Assembly (NCBI GenBank): GCA_009787915.1
Contig: WQSK01000050.1
Span: 1 to 7,524 of the forward strand
Source: Bacillota bacterium
Lineage (GTDB): Bacteria > Bacillota > Clostridia > Christensenellales > UBA1242
DNA: 7,524 nt
Direction of reading: 5' to 3'
Shown here: piece by piece, positions 1 to 5,054 of the stretch
Layout: each line of letters opens with the position of its first letter
How positions within the stretch are numbered: position 1 is the stretch's first letter
Position numbers and translations under genes: made by a program
Notes under the pieces: model-generated
The model's database searches: none
What the model was told of the DNA's origin: nothing
What the model saw: only the letters and a program-made list of their open reading frames with translations

Positions 1-147
1 GGCCCCCTCATCGTCCTATTGTTCTTGTTTGGTTTGACATCTTTTTCCGTCCCAAGCGCATGGTTCGCAATCATGTGGTTCACGATTTTCAGCGCAATCT
101 TCACCGCAGTATCATATATCCTAATAAAGCGGACCGAGGTAAAATAA
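1..147 (+). CDS. C-terminal end of a polytopic membrane protein (partial)
   Basis: The frame starting at base 1 is open from the window edge to a TAA at 145-147 and gives the last 48 residues of a protein whose start lies upstream. The fragment is almost wholly hydrophobic, with two likely membrane segments (about residues 2-14 and 21-43) separated by a short SFSVPS loop. It ends in a short charged tail (KRTEVK) that would face the cytoplasm. A hydrophobic end of this kind is typical of multi-helix transporters such as MATE, MFS or permease proteins, but the fragment is too short to choose between them. Its stop is one base before the start of the next ABC gene, so the two are very probably co-transcribed and may serve a related export function. 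The reading frame is well supported by this tight junction; the family is not identified. Confidence 0.65.
   Translation, partial: GPLIVLLFLFGLTSFSVPSAWFAIMWFTIFSAIFTAVSYILIKRTEVK
39..56 (+). repeat. 18-bp exact direct repeat, copy 1
   Basis: ATCTTTTTCCGTCCCAAG occurs here and again at 472-489. Both copies are read in the same codon phase and encode SFSVPS, here in the membrane-protein fragment and there in the first ABC subunit. Confidence 0.8.
136..140 (+). promoter_or_regulatory. Shine-Dalgarno site that selects a TTG start
   Basis: GAGGT lies at 136-140, eight bases before the TTG at 149. The nearest in-frame ATG is at 167, 26 bases from the site, which is too far. The spacing therefore favours TTG at 149 as the start of the first ABC gene. 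The site sits inside the last codons of the upstream membrane-protein gene, which implies translational coupling. Confidence 0.7.
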
Positions 148-148
148 A

Positions 149-1918
149 TTGTTCAAAATCTTCACAATGTTTTCCAAACGTGATTTCGCATTGATTGCAT
201 TGTCGGTCGGTTTAACAGTGCTCGGTGTCTGGGCAGATTTACAAATCCCAACATATATGCGTGACATAGTACTGGTCGCAACGGGTGAAGTTTACGGAAC
301 CTCCGCCGATGTTTGGCGCACAGGCGGGATAATGATGGGCTTTGCTGGGCTTGGGTTTTTGGTCGCCACTATTGTTGGCTTCATAGGTGCCATAGTTTCA
401 TCAAGCCACAGCCGAATTTTGCGCGAAAGATTGTTTAAAAAAGTAGGGGATTTCAGTTCCGCAGAAATGCAATCTTTTTCCGTCCCAAGTTTGATTACAC
501 GGAGCACCAACGATATCGTCCAAGTCCGTGTCTTTACCGCAATGGCGATTGGTATTTTGATTCGCTCGCCAATTACCGCGATTTGGGCGATTACCAGAAC
601 GGTGAACACAAGTTTCGAATTATCCCTTGTCCCAATCGCGACCATAGCAATCACCGCGGTCGTCTTGGTGGTGCTTACGTCGATTGCGTTGCCTCGCTTT
701 CGTCGTATCCAAAAATTGACCGACCGCCTAAATGAAAACAGTCGCGAAAACATAACAGGAATCCGCGTTGTCCGCGCCTATAACGCCGCCGAGTTTGAAC
801 AAGGCAAATTCACCGAAACTAACACAAGCATAAAGAAAAACGCCTACATCGCCGCGGGTGCGCTCGCAATTTTTTGGCCGTATATCGGGATTATGCTGGC
901 GGGACTTTCACTTGCCCTATATTGGGTCGGGAGTTGGATTATCACAAGTGGTCGCACCGACGACCCAGGCGCATTTTTTGCGGACATGATGGTTTTCATC
1001 CAGTACTCGGGCATGATTGTGTCGGGTTTCCTCATGATGATTTTCGTCCTAACAATGCTCCCGCGCGCCCTCGTGAGTGGCAGACGCGTCCACGAGGTCA
1101 TATCCACAACCCCAACAATTACAGATAGGGTGGCGCAAAGCGACGGGGGTTTTTCTCATTCATCTAATAACGGCGATATTCGGTTTGAAAACGTGTCACT
1201 TCAATATAAAGGGGCAGAGTCCAAAATCCTTTGTGGTATAGACCTGACGATAAAGAAAAACTCTACCGTCGCGTTCATCGGAAACACGGGGAGTGGTAAA
1301 AGCACGCTTATAAGCCTCCTCCCGCGCATCAACGACGCGACCGAGGGCAAAATTACAATCGGTGGCACGGACATCAAGGATTTTTCCCAGTTTGATTTAC
1401 ATAATATTGTTGGTTACGTCCCGCAAACTGCCGTGATTTTTGGCGGTACAATTAAGAGTAACATCGACCTAGGTGAAACCGAAAAAGACCAAAAAGACCT
1501 AACCGACGAAGAAATTTGGAACGCCATAGACCTCGCTCAGGCAAAAGAGTTTGTTTCAAAACTCGATGACGGACTTGACCACAAAGTTGCCCAAGGCGGT
1601 ACAAATCTAAGCGGTGGTCAAAAACAACGCTTGGGTATCGCACGTGTTTTGGCAAGGAAACCAAAAGTCATTATTTTTGATGATACTTTTTCGGCGCTTG
1701 ATTACAAAACCGATATGAAACTAAGAACCGCTATCCGCAAAAACCTAAAAGACACAACCGTAATTATCGTAGCACAAAGAATCGGGACAATCCGTGATGC
1801 TGACCAAATTTTTGTTTTGGAAAACAACAGAATCGTGGCTTCGGGCAAGCACACCGACCTCATGAAAACATCCACGGTTTACAAAAGCATCGCCGCCAGC
1901 CAGGGGGTGACAAAATGA
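149..1918 (+). CDS. ABC exporter half-transporter, degenerate-site subunit of a heterodimer
   Basis: This 589-residue protein has the type IV exporter layout: a six-helix membrane domain (about residues 12-330, including the family motif TRSTNDI at 117-123) followed by an ATPase domain. ATPase motifs are Walker A GNTGSGKST (378-386), the Q-loop Gln (426), signature LSGGQ (487-491), and Walker B ending in VIIFDD (507-512). The residue after the Walker B Asp is Asp512 where a catalytic Glu is usual, and the switch-loop His is Gln543 (VAQRIGTI). These two changes are the known mark of the non-catalytic half in heterodimeric exporters of the BmrC/BmrD, LmrC/LmrD and TM287/TM288 kind. Its LSGGQ is intact, as expected, because it completes the active site of the partner. 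The partner gene follows with a 4-bp overlap. Substrate is unknown (drug, lipid or peptide). Length is normal. The start is TTG, chosen by Shine-Dalgarno spacing. Confidence 0.93.
   Translation: MFKIFTMFSKRDFALIALSVGLTVLGVWADLQIPTYMRDIVLVATGEVYGTSADVWRTGGIMMGFAGLGFLVATIVGFIGAIVSSSHSRILRERLFKKVGDFSSAEMQSFSVPSLITRSTNDIVQVRVFTAMAIGILIRSPITAIWAITRTVNTSFELSLVPIATIAITAVVLVVLTSIALPRFRRIQKLTDRLNENSRENITGIRVVRAYNAAEFEQGKFTETNTSIKKNAYIAAGALAIFWPYIGIMLAGLSLALYWVGSWIITSGRTDDPGAFFADMMVFIQYSGMIVSGFLMMIFVLTMLPRALVSGRRVHEVISTTPTITDRVAQSDGGFSHSSNNGDIRFENVSLQYKGAESKILCGIDLTIKKNSTVAFIGNTGSGKSTLISLLPRINDATEGKITIGGTDIKDFSQFDLHNIVGYVPQTAVIFGGTIKSNIDLGETEKDQKDLTDEEIWNAIDLAQAKEFVSKLDDGLDHKVAQGGTNLSGGQKQRLGIARVLARKPKVIIFDDTFSALDYKTDMKLRTAIRKNLKDTTVIIVAQRIGTIRDADQIFVLENNRIVASGKHTDLMKTSTVYKSIAASQGVTK
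472..489 (+). repeat. 18-bp exact direct repeat, copy 2
   Basis: This is the second copy of the repeat at 39-56, in the first ABC gene just before its conserved TRSTNDI motif (residues 109-114, SFSVPS). An exact 18-bp match is unlikely by chance in a window this size, but the shared peptide and codon bias raise the odds. Confidence 0.8.
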
Positions 1919-3645
1919 AAAAAGTTAAATCCCCAAACACATTTGTGAAAATCTTGCGGAGAATGAAACCGTTTGCAATACCGCTATCTGTCGCGGTCAC
2001 GCTCATGGTTACCCAAGTTTTGTTACGCTTGTTCGGAACTCGTATGCTAGAGGATGTTCTTAAAAACGTTTTTGACTTTGAGGAAGTTTCTCGCCTTGGA
2101 ACAAGGGTGCTTATAATTTTTGCTACTGGATTTTTTATTGATGTCGTAGCCAATATTTTGTACGTCATTTGCATCCAAAAAATCGTGTTTAGGCTAAGGG
2201 GTGACCTGTCCAAAAAAATCAACCGCATCCCGTTGAGTTACTATGAAAAGAACCAAACTGGTGACGTGATGTCACGTGTCACAAACGATATGGCAACCCT
2301 CGACCAAACCATGAGCCAATCCCTCCCGACCTTCACCTACGTCGTGCCAATGTTGTTGGGTTCCGCAATTTTTATGTTCACGATGAACTGGATTTTGGCA
2401 CTCATAGTCATCGGAGGCGCACTCCTTGGGTTCGTCTTTATCGGTGTTGTCATGGCTTTTGCGCAAAAGTGGTTCGTCATGGCGCAAAAAGACCTCGGTG
2501 AAGCAAACGCTTTTATCGAAGAAAACTACTCAGGTCACACGGTGATTAAGGTCAGCAACGCAACCGAGCGCTCTCGCCGCGCGTTTGGCGGAATTAACCA
2601 CAGGTTGTACAAAAGCGAATGGAAAAGCAACTTCTTTGGCGGAATAGCGATGCCAATTATGATGTTTGTGGGTGCCATGATAACCGTGTTCATGGTTATC
2701 GCAGGCGGGGCATTGTCACTTGACGGCCGACTGGTATGGGCAACGGTAGCCGCGACCATGATTTTTGCCAGCATGTTCATAAACGCCATAGCCGACGCCG
2801 CCGAGAGCGCGGCAGGTGCAGGCCGAATGATAGCCGCAGCCAAGCGCGTGTTCGAGTTTTTGGAAGAACCCGAACTAGAGGATGAGAGCCATATAACAAC
2901 CCGCCTTGAAAACCCAAAAGGCAATGTCGAGTTCAAAGATGTTCGTTTTGGATACGACGATAAAGAGGTAATCAAGGGCTTTAACCTAAACGTCAAAGCA
3001 GGTTCCAAAGTCGCAATTGTTGGTCACACGGGTGCGGGCAAGACCACAATGGTTAATCTGCTCATGAAATTTTACAAGGTCACAAGTGGCGACATCAAAA
3101 TTGACGGAGTATCAATAAACGACATCACGCGCGAAAACGTGGGTGATTTGTTCGGAATGGTTTTGCAAGACACCTGGATTTTCAACGGCACCGTGCGCGA
3201 AAACCTATTGTACAACCTTGATATCAAAAATCAAGACCCGACTGCCACAATCGAGTCCGTTTGCATAGCCACTGGCATCGACCACTATATAAAAACCCTT
3301 CCAAAAGGCCTCGATACCGTGTTGGATGAAAAACTAAAAATCTCGGATGGCCAGCGTCAGTTGCTCACAATAGCCCGCGCTATGATTAAGAACGCGCCGT
3401 TGTTGATTCTTGACGAAGCAACAAGCCAGGTCGACACCCGCACCGAACTTTTAATTCAAAACGCGCTTGATAAACTTATGAAAAAGCGCACAAGTTTTAT
3501 CATCGCCCACCGTTTGTCTACAATCACGGGCGCCGACATCATCATTGTCATGGAAAACGGCGAAATCGTTGAAACTGGGACCCATGCAACGCTTTTAAAA
3601 GCAAGTGGTAAGTACGCGGAATTATATAACTCGCAATTCGCTTGA
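1915..3645 (+). CDS. ABC exporter half-transporter, catalytic-site subunit of a heterodimer
   Basis: This 576-residue protein is the partner of the preceding one. The six-helix membrane domain spans about residues 18-305, with the family motif GDVMSRVTNDM at 116-126. The ATPase domain carries Walker A GHTGAGKTT (370-378), Q-loop Gln418, Walker B LLILD (496-500) with the catalytic Glu501, and switch His532 (IIAHRLSTI). Its signature reads ISDGQ (476-480) instead of LSGGQ, and the preceding X-loop (VLDEKLK) is about one residue shorter than the usual VLxExGxN form. In a heterodimer this signature faces the degenerate site of the partner, so loss of consensus there is expected. The ATG overlaps the TGA of the upstream gene as ATGA and is preceded by GGGGGTG at 1903-1909, so the two subunits are translated in a coupled way. 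Polyspecific drug or lipid export is a family guess only. The TGA stop lies inside the -35 box of the next promoter. Confidence 0.94.
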   Translation: MKKVKSPNTFVKILRRMKPFAIPLSVAVTLMVTQVLLRLFGTRMLEDVLKNVFDFEEVSRLGTRVLIIFATGFFIDVVANILYVICIQKIVFRLRGDLSKKINRIPLSYYEKNQTGDVMSRVTNDMATLDQTMSQSLPTFTYVVPMLLGSAIFMFTMNWILALIVIGGALLGFVFIGVVMAFAQKWFVMAQKDLGEANAFIEENYSGHTVIKVSNATERSRRAFGGINHRLYKSEWKSNFFGGIAMPIMMFVGAMITVFMVIAGGALSLDGRLVWATVAATMIFASMFINAIADAAESAAGAGRMIAAAKRVFEFLEEPELEDESHITTRLENPKGNVEFKDVRFGYDDKEVIKGFNLNVKAGSKVAIVGHTGAGKTTMVNLLMKFYKVTSGDIKIDGVSINDITRENVGDLFGMVLQDTWIFNGTVRENLLYNLDIKNQDPTATIESVCIATGIDHYIKTLPKGLDTVLDEKLKISDGQRQLLTIARAMIKNAPLLILDEATSQVDTRTELLIQNALDKLMKKRTSFIIAHRLSTITGADIIIVMENGEIVETGTHATLLKASGKYAELYNSQFA

Positions 3646-3669
3646 CAAAATCATAATAATGGACATAAT
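3642..3669 (+). promoter_or_regulatory. Sigma-70-type promoter for the 56-residue protein gene
   Basis: A perfect -35 box TTGACA (3642-3647) is followed after 16 bp by CATAAT (3664-3669), five of six bases matching the -10 consensus. Predicted transcription start is near 3676, which gives a leader of about 30 bases before the GTG at 3707. The -35 overlaps the TGA stop of the ABC gene (3643-3645), so this unit begins exactly where the exporter operon ends. No terminator hairpin is seen between them, so read-through from the exporter operon is possible. Confidence 0.65.
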
Positions 3670-3677
3670 AGTACTAT
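3668..3677 (+). repeat. 10-bp perfect palindrome over the predicted transcription start
   Basis: ATAGTACTAT is its own reverse complement. It begins inside the CATAAT -10 box and ends at the predicted start point of the promoter at 3642-3669, which is a common operator position for a repressor. The surrounding DNA is very AT-rich, so a chance palindrome is quite possible. Confidence 0.35.
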
Positions 3678-3706
3678 ACAAAATTTAAATAAACTGGAGG
3701 TTTGTT

Positions 3707-3877
3707 GTGCCAACGTCAGAAGATGCAGAGAAAATTAGAAGTTTAAAAGAGAGAATTATAAAGGTTGCAAGTAAACTTGGTGCGGAAGAATTGGCACAGG
3801 ATGAGATAAACCTCATGGTGGAAGAGGCTCGGCAAAAAAGAAAGTTAGAAGATGAGTCAGTTTTTGATATAAACTGA
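3707..3877 (+). CDS. Small charged helical protein of unknown function
   Basis: A 56-residue reading frame starts at GTG 3707 and ends at TGA 3875-3877. It is supported by a strong Shine-Dalgarno GGAGG at 3696-3700, six bases before the GTG, and by its own promoter upstream. The product is rich in Glu, Lys, Arg, Ala and Leu, with no Cys, Trp or His, and is predicted to be almost entirely helical (about residues 4-23 and 27-48), ending in a short acidic tail SVFDIN. No membrane segment or signal peptide is visible. I do not recognise a family. Small size, amphipathic helices and palindromes near both flanking promoters would suit a small regulator, but this is only inference. Arginine is mainly AGA (three of four codons) and the frame is AT-rich, unlike the CGC/CGT-rich ribosomal genes next to it, which suggests a young or acquired gene. 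It sits between the exporter operon and rplU and could also be read through into rplU. Confidence 0.7.
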   Translation: MPTSEDAEKIRSLKERIIKVASKLGAEELAQDEINLMVEEARQKRKLEDESVFDIN

Positions 3878-3880
3878 CAA

Positions 3881-3900
3881 CAAAGTATTGACAAACTTTG
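3881..3900 (+). repeat. Imperfect palindrome centred on the rplU -35 box
   Basis: CAAAGT at 3881-3886 and its reverse complement ACTTTG at 3895-3900 flank the TTGACA at 3888-3893 almost symmetrically. An inverted repeat in this place could be an operator that blocks RNA polymerase, or the weak stem of an RNA made by read-through from the upstream gene. There is no T-tract after it, so it is not a terminator. Confidence 0.35.
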
Positions 3901-3916
3901 CGGGGTGAGGTACAAT
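3888..3916 (+). promoter_or_regulatory. Near-consensus promoter of rplU-rpmA with leaderless geometry
   Basis: TTGACA (3888-3893), a 17-bp spacer and TACAAT (3911-3916) form an almost ideal sigma-70 promoter, as expected for ribosomal-protein genes. Counting seven bases past the -10 box places the transcription start at 3923, which is the A of the rplU ATG. The transcript would then have no 5' leader. The GGGGTGAGG stretch at 3902-3910 looks like a Shine-Dalgarno site but lies in the promoter spacer, and so would be present only in longer transcripts that come from upstream. Confidence 0.75.
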
Positions 3917-3922
3917 ATTAAA

Positions 3923-4186
3923 ATGTACGCAGTTATTGAAACGGGTGGAAAGCAATATAAGGTAGAAAAGGGCGACACTTTGTCGGTCGAACTTTTGGAT
4001 ATTGCAATTGGTAAAGTATTAAAATTCAAAGACCTTTTGAATGGGGCAGAAGTCACCGCGAAGGTCGAGAGTCATGGTAAGGGTAAAAAAATCAACATTT
4101 TTACCTACAAGCCAAAGAAAAACATTCGTAAGCGCCAAGGTCATCGCCAACCGTTTACAATGCTTAAAATCGAAGGGATTAAATAA
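3923..4186 (+). CDS. rplU: 50S ribosomal protein L21, internally shortened
   Basis: L21 binds 23S rRNA (domain VI region) in the large subunit. The 87-residue product begins with the highly conserved MYAVIETGGKQYKV and ends with the RNA-binding signature KPKKNIRKRQGHRQPFT (63-79) and LKIEGIK, so both ends are typical. The family is usually about 100-105 residues. Aligned by eye to the E. coli protein, about 14 residues are missing after residue 39 (KDLL joins NGAEVTAKV), which removes the loop that normally carries a GxPxV motif. The reading frame is uninterrupted, so this is an in-frame shortening and not a frameshift. ATG 3923 is chosen because homology begins there; an upstream in-frame GTG at 3905 lies inside the promoter and would add six unrelated residues. 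The next gene, rpmA, follows after 12 bases, the usual pairing of L21 with L27. Confidence 0.95.
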   Translation: MYAVIETGGKQYKVEKGDTLSVELLDIAIGKVLKFKDLLNGAEVTAKVESHGKGKKINIFTYKPKKNIRKRQGHRQPFTMLKIEGIK

Positions 4187-4198
4187 GGGAGATAGAAA

Positions 4199-4471
4199 AT
4201 GGCAAGTAAGAAAGGCGGCGGAAGTAGTAAAAACGGAAGAGATAGTAATGCCCAGCGGCTTGGTGTCAAAGTTTTTGGTGGCCAAGGCGTAACCCCAGGC
4301 GGCATCATCGTGCGTCAACGTGGCACACGTATGCTTGCGGGTGACAACGTTGGTGTTGGTCGCGACCACACACTTTATGCACTTGGCGAGGGTACAGTTC
4401 AGTTCTCGACGGTATCTGGCGGGCGCACAAAAGTATCTGTTGACACAAAGAAAAAGAAAGCGGCAAAATAA
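4199..4471 (+). CDS. rpmA: 50S ribosomal protein L27
   Basis: L27 reaches with its N-terminal tail into the peptidyl-transferase centre of the 50S subunit. The 90-residue product shows the family signature: basic tail SKKGGGSSKNGRDS (3-16), RLGVKVFGGQ (20-29), GGIIVRQRGT (34-43) and GVGRDHTLYAL (52-62), then a lysine-rich C-terminus (KKKKAAK). The protein starts directly with MASKKGGG, the mature form; the N-terminal leader that Bacillota L27 usually carries, and that Prp protease removes, is absent. AAGGGAG at 4185-4191 is a good Shine-Dalgarno site seven bases before the ATG. It is co-transcribed with rplU from the promoter at 3888-3916. The TAA stop is also the first three bases of an 11-bp tandem repeat array. 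Confidence 0.97.
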   Translation: MASKKGGGSSKNGRDSNAQRLGVKVFGGQGVTPGGIIVRQRGTRMLAGDNVGVGRDHTLYALGEGTVQFSTVSGGRTKVSVDTKKKKAAK

Positions 4472-4534
4472 CCCAGAAACAACCCAGAATTAACCCAGTA
4501 AAAACCCAAAAATAACCTGGAAATAACCCAAGAA
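4469..4534 (+). repeat. Six tandem copies of an 11-bp repeat in the rpmA 3' region
   Basis: Copies start at 4469, 4480, 4491, 4502, 4513 and 4524, an exact 11-base period with no indels. The consensus is TAACCCAGAAA; the core AACC is kept in all six and AACCC in five. The first copy includes the rpmA stop codon TAA and the last runs into the left arm of the terminator. Because 11 is not a multiple of three, the repeated TAA gives stop codons in all three forward frames. The array is C- and A-rich on the mRNA with almost no G, so it should be unstructured as RNA. Possible roles are a binding site for an RNA-binding protein or Rho-type factor, or simply a slippage-derived microsatellite; the sequence does not decide. 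Confidence 0.9.
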
Positions 4535-4558
4535 ATTCCCCCTCTGTGGGGATTTTTT
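4533..4558 (+). terminator. Rho-independent terminator of rplU-rpmA
   Basis: The arms pair as AAA (4533-4535) with TTT (4554-4556), one T-T mismatch, then TCCCC (4537-4541) with GGGGA (4548-4552), around a six-base loop CTCTGT. A run of six T (4553-4558) follows the GC-rich part of the stem. Its position directly after the ribosomal operon fits. Confidence 0.82.
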
Positions 4559-4571
4559 GTTGAAAACCAAG

Positions 4572-4600
4572 TTCTAAATCCGTGTTTTAATCCATATCTT
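4572..4600 (+). promoter_or_regulatory. Possible weak promoter upstream of the TIGR04086-like gene
   Basis: After the terminator a new promoter is needed for the gene at 4607, but no strong one is seen. TTCTAA (4572-4577), a 17-bp spacer and TATCTT (4595-4600) would place the transcription start at 4607, the A of the ATG. An alternative -10 is TTTAAT at 4586-4591, with TTGAAA at 4560-4565 at an overlong 20-bp spacing. Either choice leaves almost no leader, in keeping with the missing Shine-Dalgarno site. Confidence 0.3.
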
Positions 4601-4606
4601 TTGTAT

Positions 4607-5011
4607 ATGAAATTGTCGAAATTTAAACTAAAGTTTGGCACTGGCCCTGTCGGTGCGCACGCAGAGGGTGCTTTGTATGCACTTGTGATGACGCTCGGGC
4701 TCGTACTATTGTTGTCGATAATCGTCCAATTCGGCGGTCTGTCTGACGCGGTAATTGGTCCACTTGTCCAAGTAATCAAATCCCTCGCAATCTTCACAGG
4801 GGTCTATACGGTCCTGAAAAAAATCAAAAGACGCGCCTGGATGCACGGCGGAGTCCTAGGAATCGTGTATACCGTGCTTGCATTTTTTATCCTCAGCATC
4901 ATTGACCAAGACTTTTCAATCACCGTTGGGTTCATGGCGGAAGCAATCTTTGCGTTTATCGTTGGTTTGGTTTCCGCAATGCTCCTAAGAATTCGCAAGC
5001 GCGACATTTAA
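4607..5011 (+). CDS. Four-helix membrane protein, TIGR04086/YrzE (DUF3792) type
   Basis: The 134-residue product has a short basic N-terminus (KLSKFKLKF) and four predicted membrane segments at about residues 22-42, 52-70, 79-98 and 106-127, with a basic cytoplasmic loop (KKIKRRAW, 71-78) and a basic C-terminus (RIRKRD). Segment spacing, the HGGVLGIVYTVL stretch (80-91) beginning the third segment, and overall size match the TIGR04086 family of small membrane proteins, typified by YrzE of Bacillus and common in Clostridia. The family has no established function. ATG 4607 is preferred over TTG 4601, which would add only two residues. No Shine-Dalgarno site precedes either, so the gene may be read from a very short or absent leader. 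It lies alone between the ribosomal terminator and the next gene 43 bases on. Family assignment is by pattern recognition and moderately sure; membrane location is certain. Confidence 0.8.
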   Translation: MKLSKFKLKFGTGPVGAHAEGALYALVMTLGLVLLLSIIVQFGGLSDAVIGPLVQVIKSLAIFTGVYTVLKKIKRRAWMHGGVLGIVYTVLAFFILSIIDQDFSITVGFMAEAIFAFIVGLVSAMLLRIRKRDI

Positions 5012-5017
5012 TCGATA

Positions 5018-5046
5018 TTGAGTATTGAAATCTTTTGTGCTAGGAT
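5018..5046 (+). promoter_or_regulatory. Possible promoter upstream of the 259-residue protein gene
   Basis: TTGAGT (5018-5023), 17 bp and TAGGAT (5041-5046) give a predicted start at 5053, two bases before the ATG. A rival reading is TTGAAA (5025-5030), 15 bp and TATAAC (5046-5051). Both are imperfect. Co-transcription from the upstream membrane-protein gene, 43 bases away with no terminator between, is equally possible. Confidence 0.35.
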
Positions 5047-5054
5047 ATAACAAC

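Noticed and set aside
1..147. Naming the upstream fragment as a MATE-family exporter
   Set aside because: Only 48 hydrophobic residues are visible and no family-specific motif can be read in them.
292..753. Minus-strand reading frame of 153 residues inside the first ABC gene
   Set aside because: It is antisense to the ABC membrane domain, with a low-complexity product and no start signals.
3905..3925. GTG at 3905 as the rplU start
   Set aside because: It would add six non-conserved residues, lies inside the promoter spacer, and L21 homology begins exactly at ATG 3923.
4031..4048. Frameshift in rplU as the cause of the short L21
   Set aside because: Conserved sequence on both sides is in one frame with no stop, so the shortening is an in-frame absence.
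4469..4534. CRISPR-like array
   Set aside because: The unit is only 11 bp, is contiguous and has no unique spacers, so it is a simple tandem repeat.
4399..4797. Minus-strand reading frame across the 11-bp repeats and terminator
   Set aside because: It runs through the end of rpmA, the repeat array and the terminator; its product mirrors the repeat and has no support.
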